A DNA stretch of 38,396 bases, taken from the NCBI GenBank assembly GCA_018669475.1, contig JABHCC010000001.1, positions 1 to 38,396 on the forward strand, given 5' to 3'. The first letter of the stretch is position 1; every line of letters starts with the position of its first letter. Below the pieces are notes generated by a model. The model did not search any database, was not told where the DNA came from, and worked only from the letters and a program-made list of their open reading frames with translations. Both the position numbers and the translations under genes were made by a program. The DNA is from Bacteroidota bacterium. Its GTDB lineage: Bacteria > Bacteroidota > Bacteroidia > Bacteroidales > UBA12481. Shown here piece by piece: positions 25,738 to 33,277 of this stretch.

Positions 25738-26493
25738 CTACTTTTTCAGATACATTTTGTTCTGTGAATCCCAATTTTTCTGGAATTTCTGTTTACAGTC
25801 GATATTGATTTTGGGGATGTCTGGGTTGTCATCTAAAAATTGGATGATATCATCCATGGGGGTTTTATAGGTGTCACCGCCAAAATGATCAAATATCTGT
25901 TCAAAGAATCTGAAATCTTCAGCATAATCCAGCGTTAGCCTAAAATCAGGTCTTTGGTGGGAACCAGGGATATCCAGATCAGTTACCTTAAATTGATCAT
26001 TATCCGTAAAATACCTTCCCCACACCTCTGTATTTTGATCATCTTTTATCTCCATAACCTGTCGCAATGCATCTACCTTAATGCCATAGGAGTACATCCC
26101 ATGGGGGAGATCTAAGCAACGAATCAAATCCGCTTTTGTCTCGTGGAAGGTTGAGACAATGGTGTCGAAATATTCAACTGAAACGAGAGGACAATCAGCA
26201 GTAATATTGAGGATATAATCCAGACCAAAATATTTCCCTGCCTCGTATAATCGTTCTACTACATCATCTTCGTGTCCACAGAAGGAAGAAATACCCTCTT
26301 CCCTAGCAATCTCGACCAATGGTTGGTCCTGAATATTATCCGAGGTGCAAATGACGATCTGGTCTAGGATTTCACTCTGCTTAATTCGATCGGTCATCCA
26401 TCTAATCATCTCTCTATCTCGCAGTTTTAAGAGAAGTTTCTTCTCCAATCTAGTAGATTTTAAGCGGGCAGTAATAAGGAATCCGATTTTCAT
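25738..26493 (-). CDS. SpsF-like cytidylyltransferase, probable CMP-nonulosonate synthetase
   Basis: A 251-residue nucleotidyltransferase of the cytidylyltransferase superfamily. The N-terminal FLITARLKSTRLEKKLLLKL is the SpsF-type CTP loop (relatives: QARMGSTRLPGK), not the NeuA form PARGGSKGIPRKN. ITADCPLVSVEYFD holds the metal-binding aspartate, and an LTLDYAEDFRFFEQIF segment follows. It is the only candidate in the window for CMP activation of a nonulosonic acid, so it should serve the LegI and/or the divergent NeuB product. ATG 26493 follows the NeuB-like stop by one base. SpsE (NeuB-like) and SpsF are adjacent in Bacillus spore-coat loci, and the same pairing is seen here. Confidence 0.85.
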   Translation of the reverse strand: MKIGFLITARLKSTRLEKKLLLKLRDREMIRWMTDRIKQSEILDQIVICTSDNIQDQPLVEIAREEGISSFCGHEDDVVERLYEAGKYFGLDYILNITADCPLVSVEYFDTIVSTFHETKADLIRCLDLPHGMYSYGIKVDALRQVMEIKDDQNTEVWGRYFTDNDQFKVTDLDIPGSHQRPDFRLTLDYAEDFRFFEQIFDHFGGDTYKTPMDDIIQFLDDNPDIPKINIDCKQKFQKNWDSQNKMYLKK

Positions 26494-26494
26494 T

Positions 26495-27505
26495 TCATGC
26501 TCCCAGATGCTCTTTTTTAAGGACAGTGTCCTTTTTTAGATCGACCAAGAATGAGCGTCCAATCATATCTATGGTTTCGATTTGAGATAAATTTGAAACC
26601 TCTTCAGTTCTCTTAAAAGCGATAATCTCTTTCAACAGCACCTCACCTGCTTTCACGTCACAGTTCAGCAAAGCAGCTTTTTTCATGGGGCCATATACTG
26701 AATAACTCCTTTCACCAGAATTTAGCTTGAGTGCCCCATCCCCTCCAATCGAGTTGAGGATGCTTAAAGAATTGGACAATTCATTAAACATGTCGATTGA
26801 AATCGCTGACTCCCAATCACACCTTTTTTTGCCATATATATTAGTGACATGCTTTTCAATATATCCAACACCTGAAGCCGCTGCGAGGGAAGTGATAAGC
26901 ATATTATTATCATCATTCCAAGCAGTATGATCGGCATAACCATATTCATATTCTGGGTATAGCTTTTTAACTTTTTTAATCTTATGCAAATTAATATTGT
27001 GATATTTTGTTGGGTAGTTTTGAAACCCAAACATCAATATAATATTATCATGTCTAAGTGTCTCCATGGCCCGCTCAATTTCGTACAAATCTGAACCACC
27101 GACGCCAAGGACAACTTTTTGATCTTTGTGAAGACTTCCGCTGAGATGTTCAAGCAATTTAACATCATTCAAACACACCGAATGAATTTCAACCAGTTTG
27201 GGATTGAATCTCATCCCAAAATCTATGGCTTTCCTATCATTGAGTAGCAACATGATATCCTTTGAACCGCTCCGAGTCCTTCCGATAAGTTCGGTCCACT
27301 GGTCTGCGTCCAGCATCCATTTTTTTAATGTGTCATGTACAGGATGTCGATGATCCATATATTCATCAAGATCCAAGGTTAAATGATATTTAATAAAATC
27401 AGCTTTAGTTTTATTGATCAGGTCAGAAACCAGAGTCTCCATGAATGTATAATCCCCTTCATGATGCCATGCAGTTTCCGCGATGGTTACTATTGATTTA
27501 TTCAT
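26495..27505 (-). CDS. Divergent NeuB-family (SpsE-like) sialic-acid-type synthase
   Basis: A 336-residue homologue of N-acetylneuraminate synthase: NeuB TIM barrel (1-265) plus a SAF/antifreeze-like C-terminal domain (about 275-336). It is clearly different from the LegI in the same operon. The usual KFQ strand reads FIKYHLTLDLDEY, and GYSDHT is GYADHT. EKHFTLD becomes EKHVTNIYGKKRCDWESAIS, so the segment after EKH is remodelled. The PEP-condensing barrel seems otherwise intact (KVVLGVGGSDLYEIE, FGFQNYPT). It overlaps the YhcH-like gene by 4 nt and precedes the SpsF-like gene by 1 nt, so these three are tightly coupled. Substrate unknown; it may make a second 2-keto-3-deoxy acid or be a non-catalytic partner. 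Confidence 0.85.
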   Translation of the reverse strand: MNKSIVTIAETAWHHEGDYTFMETLVSDLINKTKADFIKYHLTLDLDEYMDHRHPVHDTLKKWMLDADQWTELIGRTRSGSKDIMLLLNDRKAIDFGMRFNPKLVEIHSVCLNDVKLLEHLSGSLHKDQKVVLGVGGSDLYEIERAMETLRHDNIILMFGFQNYPTKYHNINLHKIKKVKKLYPEYEYGYADHTAWNDDNNMLITSLAAASGVGYIEKHVTNIYGKKRCDWESAISIDMFNELSNSLSILNSIGGDGALKLNSGERSYSVYGPMKKAALLNCDVKAGEVLLKEIIAFKRTEEVSNLSQIETIDMIGRSFLVDLKKDTVLKKEHLGA

Positions 27506-27948
27506 AGCTTAACTTTCACGACAACTTTTTTTAGATATTCTGGGATTCCATTAACGGAAATAGTAGTTTCATGCGGTTCGTCAGGGAAAATTGCGATAAA
27601 ATGATTTGACTTCATTCTAATCTCGTGGGTCACGAATAAATCCTTAAACAATTCGCAATCTGTATCCTCGTTATAGGAGGTAAAAATCTTCGCTTTGTCT
27701 ATTTTTCCAATTGAAATATTTTCTGATCCAGACACAACAAAATGGATGTCAATACACTTCTGGTGATTTTCAAAAAGATGACTTCTTAATGCTACTGTTT
27801 CTGATTCAATAACAATCAGGTCAACCTTTTCATTGATGACATTCACCCCCTGCTTTAAATCATTTGTCTCCATGTACTTGAAAAAGCTGTCCACATTGGG
27901 AATCAAGGCCGAATATTTGTTTATGTTTGATATTTTATCAATGATCAC
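27502..27948 (-). CDS. YhcH/YjgK/YiaL-family protein (NanQ-like sugar anomerase candidate)
   Basis: A 148-residue cupin-like protein. It has the family's metal-binding pattern: ENHQKCIDIHFVVSG (relatives: EAHRKYIDIQ), the SYNEDTDCELF region, FIAIFPDEPHET with the conserved histidine, and the C-terminal VVVKVKL found almost unchanged across the family. E. coli YhcH/NanQ is reported as an N-acetylneuraminate anomerase, so its coupling here to a NeuB homologue suggests it handles ring forms of a nonulosonate or its precursor. That is inference. The start codon is GTG at 27948 with AGAAAG about 10 nt upstream; the stop overlaps the next start (ATGA). Some family members are in sugar catabolism, an alternative reading. 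Confidence 0.85.
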   Translation of the reverse strand: MIIDKISNINKYSALIPNVDSFFKYMETNDLKQGVNVINEKVDLIVIESETVALRSHLFENHQKCIDIHFVVSGSENISIGKIDKAKIFTSYNEDTDCELFKDLFVTHEIRMKSNHFIAIFPDEPHETTISVNGIPEYLKKVVVKVKL

Positions 27949-28014
27949 TTCGATATCTTTCTATAATTAATGCTTTGAGCTATGATGGATGGCAGGTTCA
28001 CAATTATACAGTTA

Positions 28015-29055
28015 CTAAGATAAATGCTTTGCGATCTCCTGAGCTCTTTGATAATCATCATGCTTCCCAATATCTATCCAGTATCCCACGATAGGGTTTT
28101 GAATGATCACCATTCCCATTTTTAATAGGCCCTCAATAAGATCAGTGATATCATAAAATGAATTTTGAGGTATGTATTGAATTAATTCCTTGCGGAGAAT
28201 ATAAACCCCGGCATTAGCATAATGGGTGAAGACAGGTTTCTCTCGAATAGATCGGATTTTTTGATCTTCTTCATCAAATATCCCATAGGGAATCTTCACC
28301 GTGTGTAAGACTGAGGCTATTCCCATATCAGCTTCATTTTGGTTAATGCTTAAAAATAAGTCCTCAATATCAACATCAGTAAATAGATCACTATTCATGA
28401 GAACAATATATTTTGTTTCAATATTCTTGATGAGGGTCAGTGCACCTGCTGTACCGAGAGGTTTATCTTCCCAGATATACTCAATTGAGATTCCCTTGGC
28501 AGATCCATCTCCAAAATAATCCATAATCTGCTGGCCCAAGTATAGGATCGTGATGTAAATTTTTTCAATTCCATAACTTATCAGTTGATCAATATTGTGT
28601 TCAAGGATCGGCTTTCCACCAATCTCCAACATGGGCTTAGGAGTATCATCAGTAAGGGGTCTCAACCTTTCACCTCGACCACCAGCCATAATTACGCACT
28701 CAAGCGGTAGATTGCTTTTCCTAGTCTTAAGATCATATACCTTTTGAATGTGCCCAGAATCATCTAATTCTGGCAACAAACGAATTCCCACATTTCGAAT
28801 GGTTTTAAATTCGGAGACACTCTCGCTATTATCAATAGTCCTATACTCGGTGGTCATGAATTCAGAAGTCTTGCCCGATAAATCCAGACCACGAAGAAAA
28901 CCACGCCTAATATCACCATCAGTGAGGGTCCCGATCAATTTATTGTCATCATTCAGAACAAATAAGGTGAGAGTGCTAGGGATAGTCTCCAGCTGTTGCA
29001 TAGCTTCAATGACGCTTGATCTATGTGAAATCAGGTTAGGTGTAAAGTTAATCAT
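28015..29055 (-). CDS. PtmE-like CBS-domain sugar-1-phosphate nucleotidyltransferase
   Basis: A 346-residue fusion. Residues 1-115 hold two CBS repeats (VLNDDNKLIGTLTDGDIRRG is typical). Residues 119-346 are a nucleotidyltransferase with MAGGRGERLRPLTDDTPKPM (123-142), LMNSDLF (metal-binding Asp), EDKPLGTAGAL and GYWIDIGKHDDY. The architecture is that of PtmE, reported in Campylobacter jejuni to make GDP-GlcNAc for the legionaminic pathway. CBS domains bind adenosyl nucleotides and may regulate flux. It follows LegI after 16 nt, the same order as in Campylobacter. The 66-nt gap downstream (27949-28014) contains no gene. Nucleotide specificity is taken from the family, not seen. Confidence 0.88.
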   Translation of the reverse strand: MINFTPNLISHRSSVIEAMQQLETIPSTLTLFVLNDDNKLIGTLTDGDIRRGFLRGLDLSGKTSEFMTTEYRTIDNSESVSEFKTIRNVGIRLLPELDDSGHIQKVYDLKTRKSNLPLECVIMAGGRGERLRPLTDDTPKPMLEIGGKPILEHNIDQLISYGIEKIYITILYLGQQIMDYFGDGSAKGISIEYIWEDKPLGTAGALTLIKNIETKYIVLMNSDLFTDVDIEDLFLSINQNEADMGIASVLHTVKIPYGIFDEEDQKIRSIREKPVFTHYANAGVYILRKELIQYIPQNSFYDITDLIEGLLKMGMVIIQNPIVGYWIDIGKHDDYQRAQEIAKHLS

Positions 29056-29071
29056 TTCAGTTCACTATTAA

Positions 29072-30076
29072 TTACCATTCGATCTGGTCGTCTTTTTTAT
29101 ATTCCCGGGTCGCTGCTTTTTTCATCACATCTTCGATTTGCATGGGAGATATGCCGTTCCCAGGTCGTTTTGTCGTGATGTTATCCTTTGAAAATATCTC
29201 TCCCATACGGATAGCCCGAGAGGCAACTAAACTCTTTCTGACCACAGCAATGTTCTTTTTCTCAGAAAGAGAGGGTTGTTTTTGTCCTCCTCCCAAGGCC
29301 AGCTCAATATTCCTGATCGAGTGGACCATAGCTTTCAATTCATAGGGTTCCAGTGAGGCTTGATGATCTGGTCCTGGCAAGGTTCTATCGAGTGTAAAAT
29401 GTTTCTCAATAATTGTGGCCCCCAAAGCAACAGCAGCAATTGGGACCTCGATCCCACTGGTATGGTCAGAATAGCCTATGGGCAATCCAAGGGTCTCCTG
29501 CATGGTTATGATAGCTCTCAAATTCACATCCTCAAAGGGTGTTGGATATTCTGTATTACAGTGTAATACAGAGATCTTGTCTCGCTCAGTCCCATGAGAG
29601 ACCAACACATCCAGAGCAGCACGTATCTCAATCATATCTGCCATACCAGTTGACATAATAATGGGCTTATTATACACGGCCATGGCCTCCAAATAGGGAT
29701 AGTTAGTGATTTCACCAGAGGGGATTTTGAAAAGTTTAACACCCAGTTCATTGAGCAACTCGATGCTAGCGATATCAAATGGGGCAGAGAGAAATTCAAT
29801 TTCCACCTCTTCGCAATAATGCATCAACTCCAAATGGTTTTCTCTTGTAAGTTCTAGCTTTCTAATCATCTCAAACTGGGTTTCACCAGCATCTGTGGTA
29901 GATTTTTGATAGCTGGCCTTTTCAGCAGATTCCGTAACTAATTCATTGGCTCTAAAAGTCTGAAATTTGACGATATCAGCACCGGCAGATTTTGCTCCAT
30001 CAATGAGTTTGAATGCCAAGTCCATACTGCCATTATGGTTCACTCCTGCCTCTGCTATGATCAAGATTCTAGGCAT
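29072..30076 (-). CDS. legI: Legionaminic acid synthase (LegI, NeuB family)
   Basis: A 334-residue canonical NeuB-type synthase that condenses PEP with a 2,4-diamido-2,4,6-trideoxymannose to give a legionaminic-type acid. Family features are AEAGVNHNGSMDLAFKLID, ADIVKFQTFRA, SAPFD, FKIPSGEITNYPYLE, STGMAD, LHCNTEYPTPFEDVNL, GYSDHTSGIEV, EKHFTLDRTLPGPDHQASLEP and a C-terminal SAF domain (VVRKSLVASRAI onward). The motif DRTLPGPDHQASLEP fits Leg/Pse synthases better than sialic acid synthases, and the flanking LegG and PtmE favour Leg. It overlaps LegG by 8 nt. It is the classical synthase, in contrast to the divergent NeuB homologue at 26495. Confidence 0.92.
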   Translation of the reverse strand: MPRILIIAEAGVNHNGSMDLAFKLIDGAKSAGADIVKFQTFRANELVTESAEKASYQKSTTDAGETQFEMIRKLELTRENHLELMHYCEEVEIEFLSAPFDIASIELLNELGVKLFKIPSGEITNYPYLEAMAVYNKPIIMSTGMADMIEIRAALDVLVSHGTERDKISVLHCNTEYPTPFEDVNLRAIITMQETLGLPIGYSDHTSGIEVPIAAVALGATIIEKHFTLDRTLPGPDHQASLEPYELKAMVHSIRNIELALGGGQKQPSLSEKKNIAVVRKSLVASRAIRMGEIFSKDNITTKRPGNGISPMQIEDVMKKAATREYKKDDQIEW

Positions 30077-31226
30077 AAGAAAACTCTAACTGTTTGCGCA
30101 TGAGCTTCTGATCAACTTGGGTCGATCTTAGCACATGGATAATACGTTCTGCGGCGTGACCATCTCCGAATTTGTAATCCATTTTTTCCAGAGAAGATTT
30201 AAATTCATGATCCAGAGCAATCTTGATTGCCTTGCTGATAGACTCTCTCAAATAGGTGCAATCTAGGACACTTTCATGTCGAATGCGACCAGTTTGACGA
30301 TCGCCAATATTCACCGTTGGAATTTTGAAGAATGGCACTTCCAATATTCCGCTAGAAGAATTTCCAATAACAAACTCAACACATCTCAACATGGATTGAT
30401 AACGTTTGATCCCCAGAGACTGGATAAAGATGTAATCTGATTTTCTGGCCACTTCAGAATGTATCAATTCAAATAATTTTTCATGCCCAGTATCAATATT
30501 GGGAGCTGTGATCATTACCTGAAAATCAAATGATTCAAGTGCCATAAAAAGATTTCGAATCTGCTCCTCATGCGAGAATCCAAATTCTAGGGTAACAGGA
30601 TGATAGGTGAGCAACACTGTCGGTTTACTTATATCTAGCCTGAACTGATCAAATAATTCTTCTCTTGAAAAATCTGCTTCCTCACTGATGGAATCCACAC
30701 CCAGCGCTCCTACGTTATGCACTCGCCAAGCCTCTTCACCCATTTTAATAATATTCTCCTTATACGCTTCTGCTGCGCAAAAATGGAGATGGGAAGCCTT
30801 GGTAATCATATGTCTGATTTGATCATCAATTGCTCCCGATGTTACTTCTCCACCATGGATATGAATAATAGGTTTTCTAAATATTATAGCAGTCTGTACA
30901 ATGGGTAGCAATTCTATTCTATCGCCTAATACACAAGCATAGTCAAAGATATACCCCTCGAATAGTTCACTCAGTTGAAACGACTCAACAGCCATTGATT
31001 GTGTGAGGGTCTTCTCTGTATCAGTATTAAGCAAGAAATCGAAGGTGATAATATTACTTCCTCTTGGTTCAATTTCATCAATTGATCTACCCTGACTGTC
31101 CAGGTGATGACTCCCTCCAACAAAAAGCAAGTATTCAAAATATTGATCATTTTCAATAGTATCTAATAGAGTTGAAAGTAAACCATATTCCGCCCTACTT
31201 GTTGTAAATATTCCTATCGTTTTCAT
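30069..31226 (-). CDS. legG: Hydrolysing NDP-sugar 2-epimerase (LegG, NeuC family)
   Basis: A 385-residue GT-B-fold epimerase that removes the nucleotide and inverts C2, giving the manno-configured diamino sugar used by LegI. Family motifs are GIFTTSRAEYGLLSTLL, VLGDRIELLPIVQTA, IIHIHGGEVTSGAIDDQIRH, LHFCAAEAYKENI, LLTYHPVT, the FVIGNSSSGILEVPFFKIP loop and NIGDRQTGRIR. Its ATG overlaps the formyltransferase stop by 4 nt (ATGA), and its stop overlaps legI by 8 nt, so the order formyltransferase-epimerase-synthase is translationally coupled. LegG normally acts on the GDP/UDP-linked N-acylated 4-amino sugar, so here its substrate may carry an N-formyl group. Confidence 0.92.
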   Translation of the reverse strand: MKTIGIFTTSRAEYGLLSTLLDTIENDQYFEYLLFVGGSHHLDSQGRSIDEIEPRGSNIITFDFLLNTDTEKTLTQSMAVESFQLSELFEGYIFDYACVLGDRIELLPIVQTAIIFRKPIIHIHGGEVTSGAIDDQIRHMITKASHLHFCAAEAYKENIIKMGEEAWRVHNVGALGVDSISEEADFSREELFDQFRLDISKPTVLLTYHPVTLEFGFSHEEQIRNLFMALESFDFQVMITAPNIDTGHEKLFELIHSEVARKSDYIFIQSLGIKRYQSMLRCVEFVIGNSSSGILEVPFFKIPTVNIGDRQTGRIRHESVLDCTYLRESISKAIKIALDHEFKSSLEKMDYKFGDGHAAERIIHVLRSTQVDQKLMRKQLEFSYA

Positions 31227-32116
31227 TCAAATCTATCCCCGATGCGAACAGTGCCATTATAATCATAATGCACTAATTCTATGAATGTATCCTGTGTTTT
31301 AACCAAGATAGAGTTGCCTCGCTTACCGATAATTGCTCCGGGTATCAGCTTGTAGGTAGGTGCATCATTGATTATAGTTGCTTTGGAAATTTGCATCTCA
31401 GTACCCTTAAGAAAGGTTCTTGCATTTGGACCTGGATGACATATTGCTCTAATAAAATTAAAGATTTCCCGACTGCCTTGATTCCAGTCTATTATCTCAT
31501 CTCCAGCCTGTCTCCTATTGCAATAAAAACCAGTCGGATGAATGGTTGACTGAACAATGGGCGATGTTTTTTGACAATATATTAGTATAAGGGATTCATA
31601 CAAAACGTTTGCGCATTCCTCATAGGCAATCGCCAATAACGTGGAATAATCGTCACTGTCGGAAATTGGAATCTTTCGTTGAAGTATAATATCACCAGTA
31701 TCTATTCCTTCATCCACATAATGAACTGTAATGCCAAACTCACTCTCATCATTAATCAACACCCAATTAAGAATATTCCTACCTCTATAAAAGGGGAGCA
31801 TACCAGCATGACAATTGATAGTTTTAAGTGGGGGATACTCTATAAAGTTCTTTCTAAATATTTGGTTAAAACTCATTGAAACAAAAATATCACACTTGTA
31901 TTTATCGATTGACTGCAGAAAATCGTTGGAGCTTACTTTTGGATGTCTAAGCAAATTTATATTGGATTCTTTTGCATATTGTTTTAACACCATATCCCCT
32001 GAGTCAAACCTCACGCAAATAAACATAATTGCAAAACGATCATCATGAATAATCTTATTGAATGTGCTATGTGCCCATGGACCATCAGCAAAATAACCAA
32101 TTTTTAACCTTTTCAT
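31223..32116 (-). CDS. Sugar N-formyltransferase
   Basis: A 297-residue N10-formyltetrahydrofolate-dependent formyltransferase. The catalytic triad is visible as N101 and H103 (INCHAGMLPFYRGRN) and D139 (YVDEGIDTGDI). A C-terminal domain (about 200-297) is of the methionyl-tRNA formyltransferase type. It lies between LegC and LegG with ATGA overlaps on both sides. That is the pathway step at which LegH would acetylate the C4 amino group; no acetyltransferase is found in the window. The simplest inference is that the 4-amino group set by LegC is formylated, giving a nonulosonate with N-formyl at C7. Alternatives: action on another aminosugar of the repeat unit, or a housekeeping paralogue (unlikely, given no tRNA-related genes). 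Confidence 0.9.
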   Translation of the reverse strand: MKRLKIGYFADGPWAHSTFNKIIHDDRFAIMFICVRFDSGDMVLKQYAKESNINLLRHPKVSSNDFLQSIDKYKCDIFVSMSFNQIFRKNFIEYPPLKTINCHAGMLPFYRGRNILNWVLINDESEFGITVHYVDEGIDTGDIILQRKIPISDSDDYSTLLAIAYEECANVLYESLILIYCQKTSPIVQSTIHPTGFYCNRRQAGDEIIDWNQGSREIFNFIRAICHPGPNARTFLKGTEMQISKATIINDAPTYKLIPGAIIGKRGNSILVKTQDTFIELVHYDYNGTVRIGDRFE

Positions 32117-33276
32117 GAATTAAGTCTCCTTACTCCGCTAGGAACATTTACAATTCTGTCTTCTAGAAATAAGGAATTTTCCAAACCATCATGCTGGCAA
32201 TGCATATAGATATCCAATTTATGCATTAATTTCCATAGAGGCCGAGTCATGACACCATTGTCATTTGTGGCGATTAGGAATGCATCCCTCTCGCTCCGAT
32301 TCTTCATTATGATAGCATTGAGCCAATTATTGGCTTGCCCTTCGGCAAGACCCTGGAAAAACTCTATCGAATGGGATTTGCAGAATGTGCTGTATGCCTC
32401 GCTTGTTTGGCGTTTGCTGACGAGATATTCTTCAAGTTTTTCCATTTGAGCTACCCCAATGCTGGCACTAACATTATTCAGACGATAATTATAGCCGATT
32501 TCATCATGAGAGAATTCCCATCTGTGGGAAATTTTGGCTGTTGTAGAAAGATGTCTGGCTTTCGCAGCCAGTTCTTCATTATTAGTAATGATCATTCCAC
32601 CACCACCTGTAGTGATGGTCTTGTTACCGTTATAGCTGAAAACGCCCACAAGACCAAAAGTACCGGTGTGCTGCTGTCTGTAAGTTGAACCCAGGGATTC
32701 AGCAGAATCCTCGATAACTGGAATATTGTATTGATTTGCCACAGCGACGATCTCATCAATCCGGCAAGGATTTCCAAAGGTATGCATGGGTACGATGCCC
32801 GAGATGGTGCGATTAGTGGTTATATTCACTGCACTTTTGGTTTCAGCATCCATGAAAACATTTGATTTTAGCCATTTTGACAATGCTACAGGTGACATCC
32901 CCAATGTATCCATATCCACATCAACAAAAACAGGCTCTGCACCTGCGTGGGCAATGGCATTGGCAGTTGCTACAAAAGTCAGTGATTGGGTAATGACCTC
33001 ATCTCCTCGCTCGACGCCAGCGACCTGCAGCGCAATATGTAGGGCAGCTGTACCATTCACAAAGGCCACTGCGTGCTTTGCGCCGGTATACTGAGTAGTT
33101 ATCTCTTCAAATTGAGTCACGTATTTACCTACAGATGACACAAAAGTGGTGTCAATGCAATTCTGCATATATTTCTTTTCATTTCCGGTAAAAATGGGCG
33201 CATGAAGTGGAACAGGATATAAACCTGGATATAGAGATTTGATAAATTCGATGAGGTCTTGAAAAGGTTTGGTCAT
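32113..33276 (-). CDS. legC: LegC-type PLP aminotransferase (4-keto-6-deoxy-HexNAc to 4-amino)
   Basis: A DegT-family aminotransferase of 387 residues. The PLP-lysine is K219 in FSYNGNKTITTGGGG. The N-terminal YPVPLHAPIFTGNEKKYM, IDTTFVSSVG and QFEEITTQYTGAKHAVAFVNGTAALH blocks match the LegC subgroup, and IEDSAESLGS carries the cofactor aspartate. It should aminate C4 of the LegB product. The frame is open to 33321 with ATG codons at 33291 and 33276. I chose 33276 because GAGAAG lies about 8 nt before it and homology starts with MTKPFQ; the start is then 1 nt beyond the LegB stop. It overlaps the formyltransferase start by 4 nt. Confidence 0.92.
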   Translation of the reverse strand: MTKPFQDLIEFIKSLYPGLYPVPLHAPIFTGNEKKYMQNCIDTTFVSSVGKYVTQFEEITTQYTGAKHAVAFVNGTAALHIALQVAGVERGDEVITQSLTFVATANAIAHAGAEPVFVDVDMDTLGMSPVALSKWLKSNVFMDAETKSAVNITTNRTISGIVPMHTFGNPCRIDEIVAVANQYNIPVIEDSAESLGSTYRQQHTGTFGLVGVFSYNGNKTITTGGGGMIITNNEELAAKARHLSTTAKISHRWEFSHDEIGYNYRLNNVSASIGVAQMEKLEEYLVSKRQTSEAYSTFCKSHSIEFFQGLAEGQANNWLNAIIMKNRSERDAFLIATNDNGVMTRPLWKLMHKLDIYMHCQHDGLENSLFLEDRIVNVPSGVRRLNS

Positions 33277-33277
33277 G

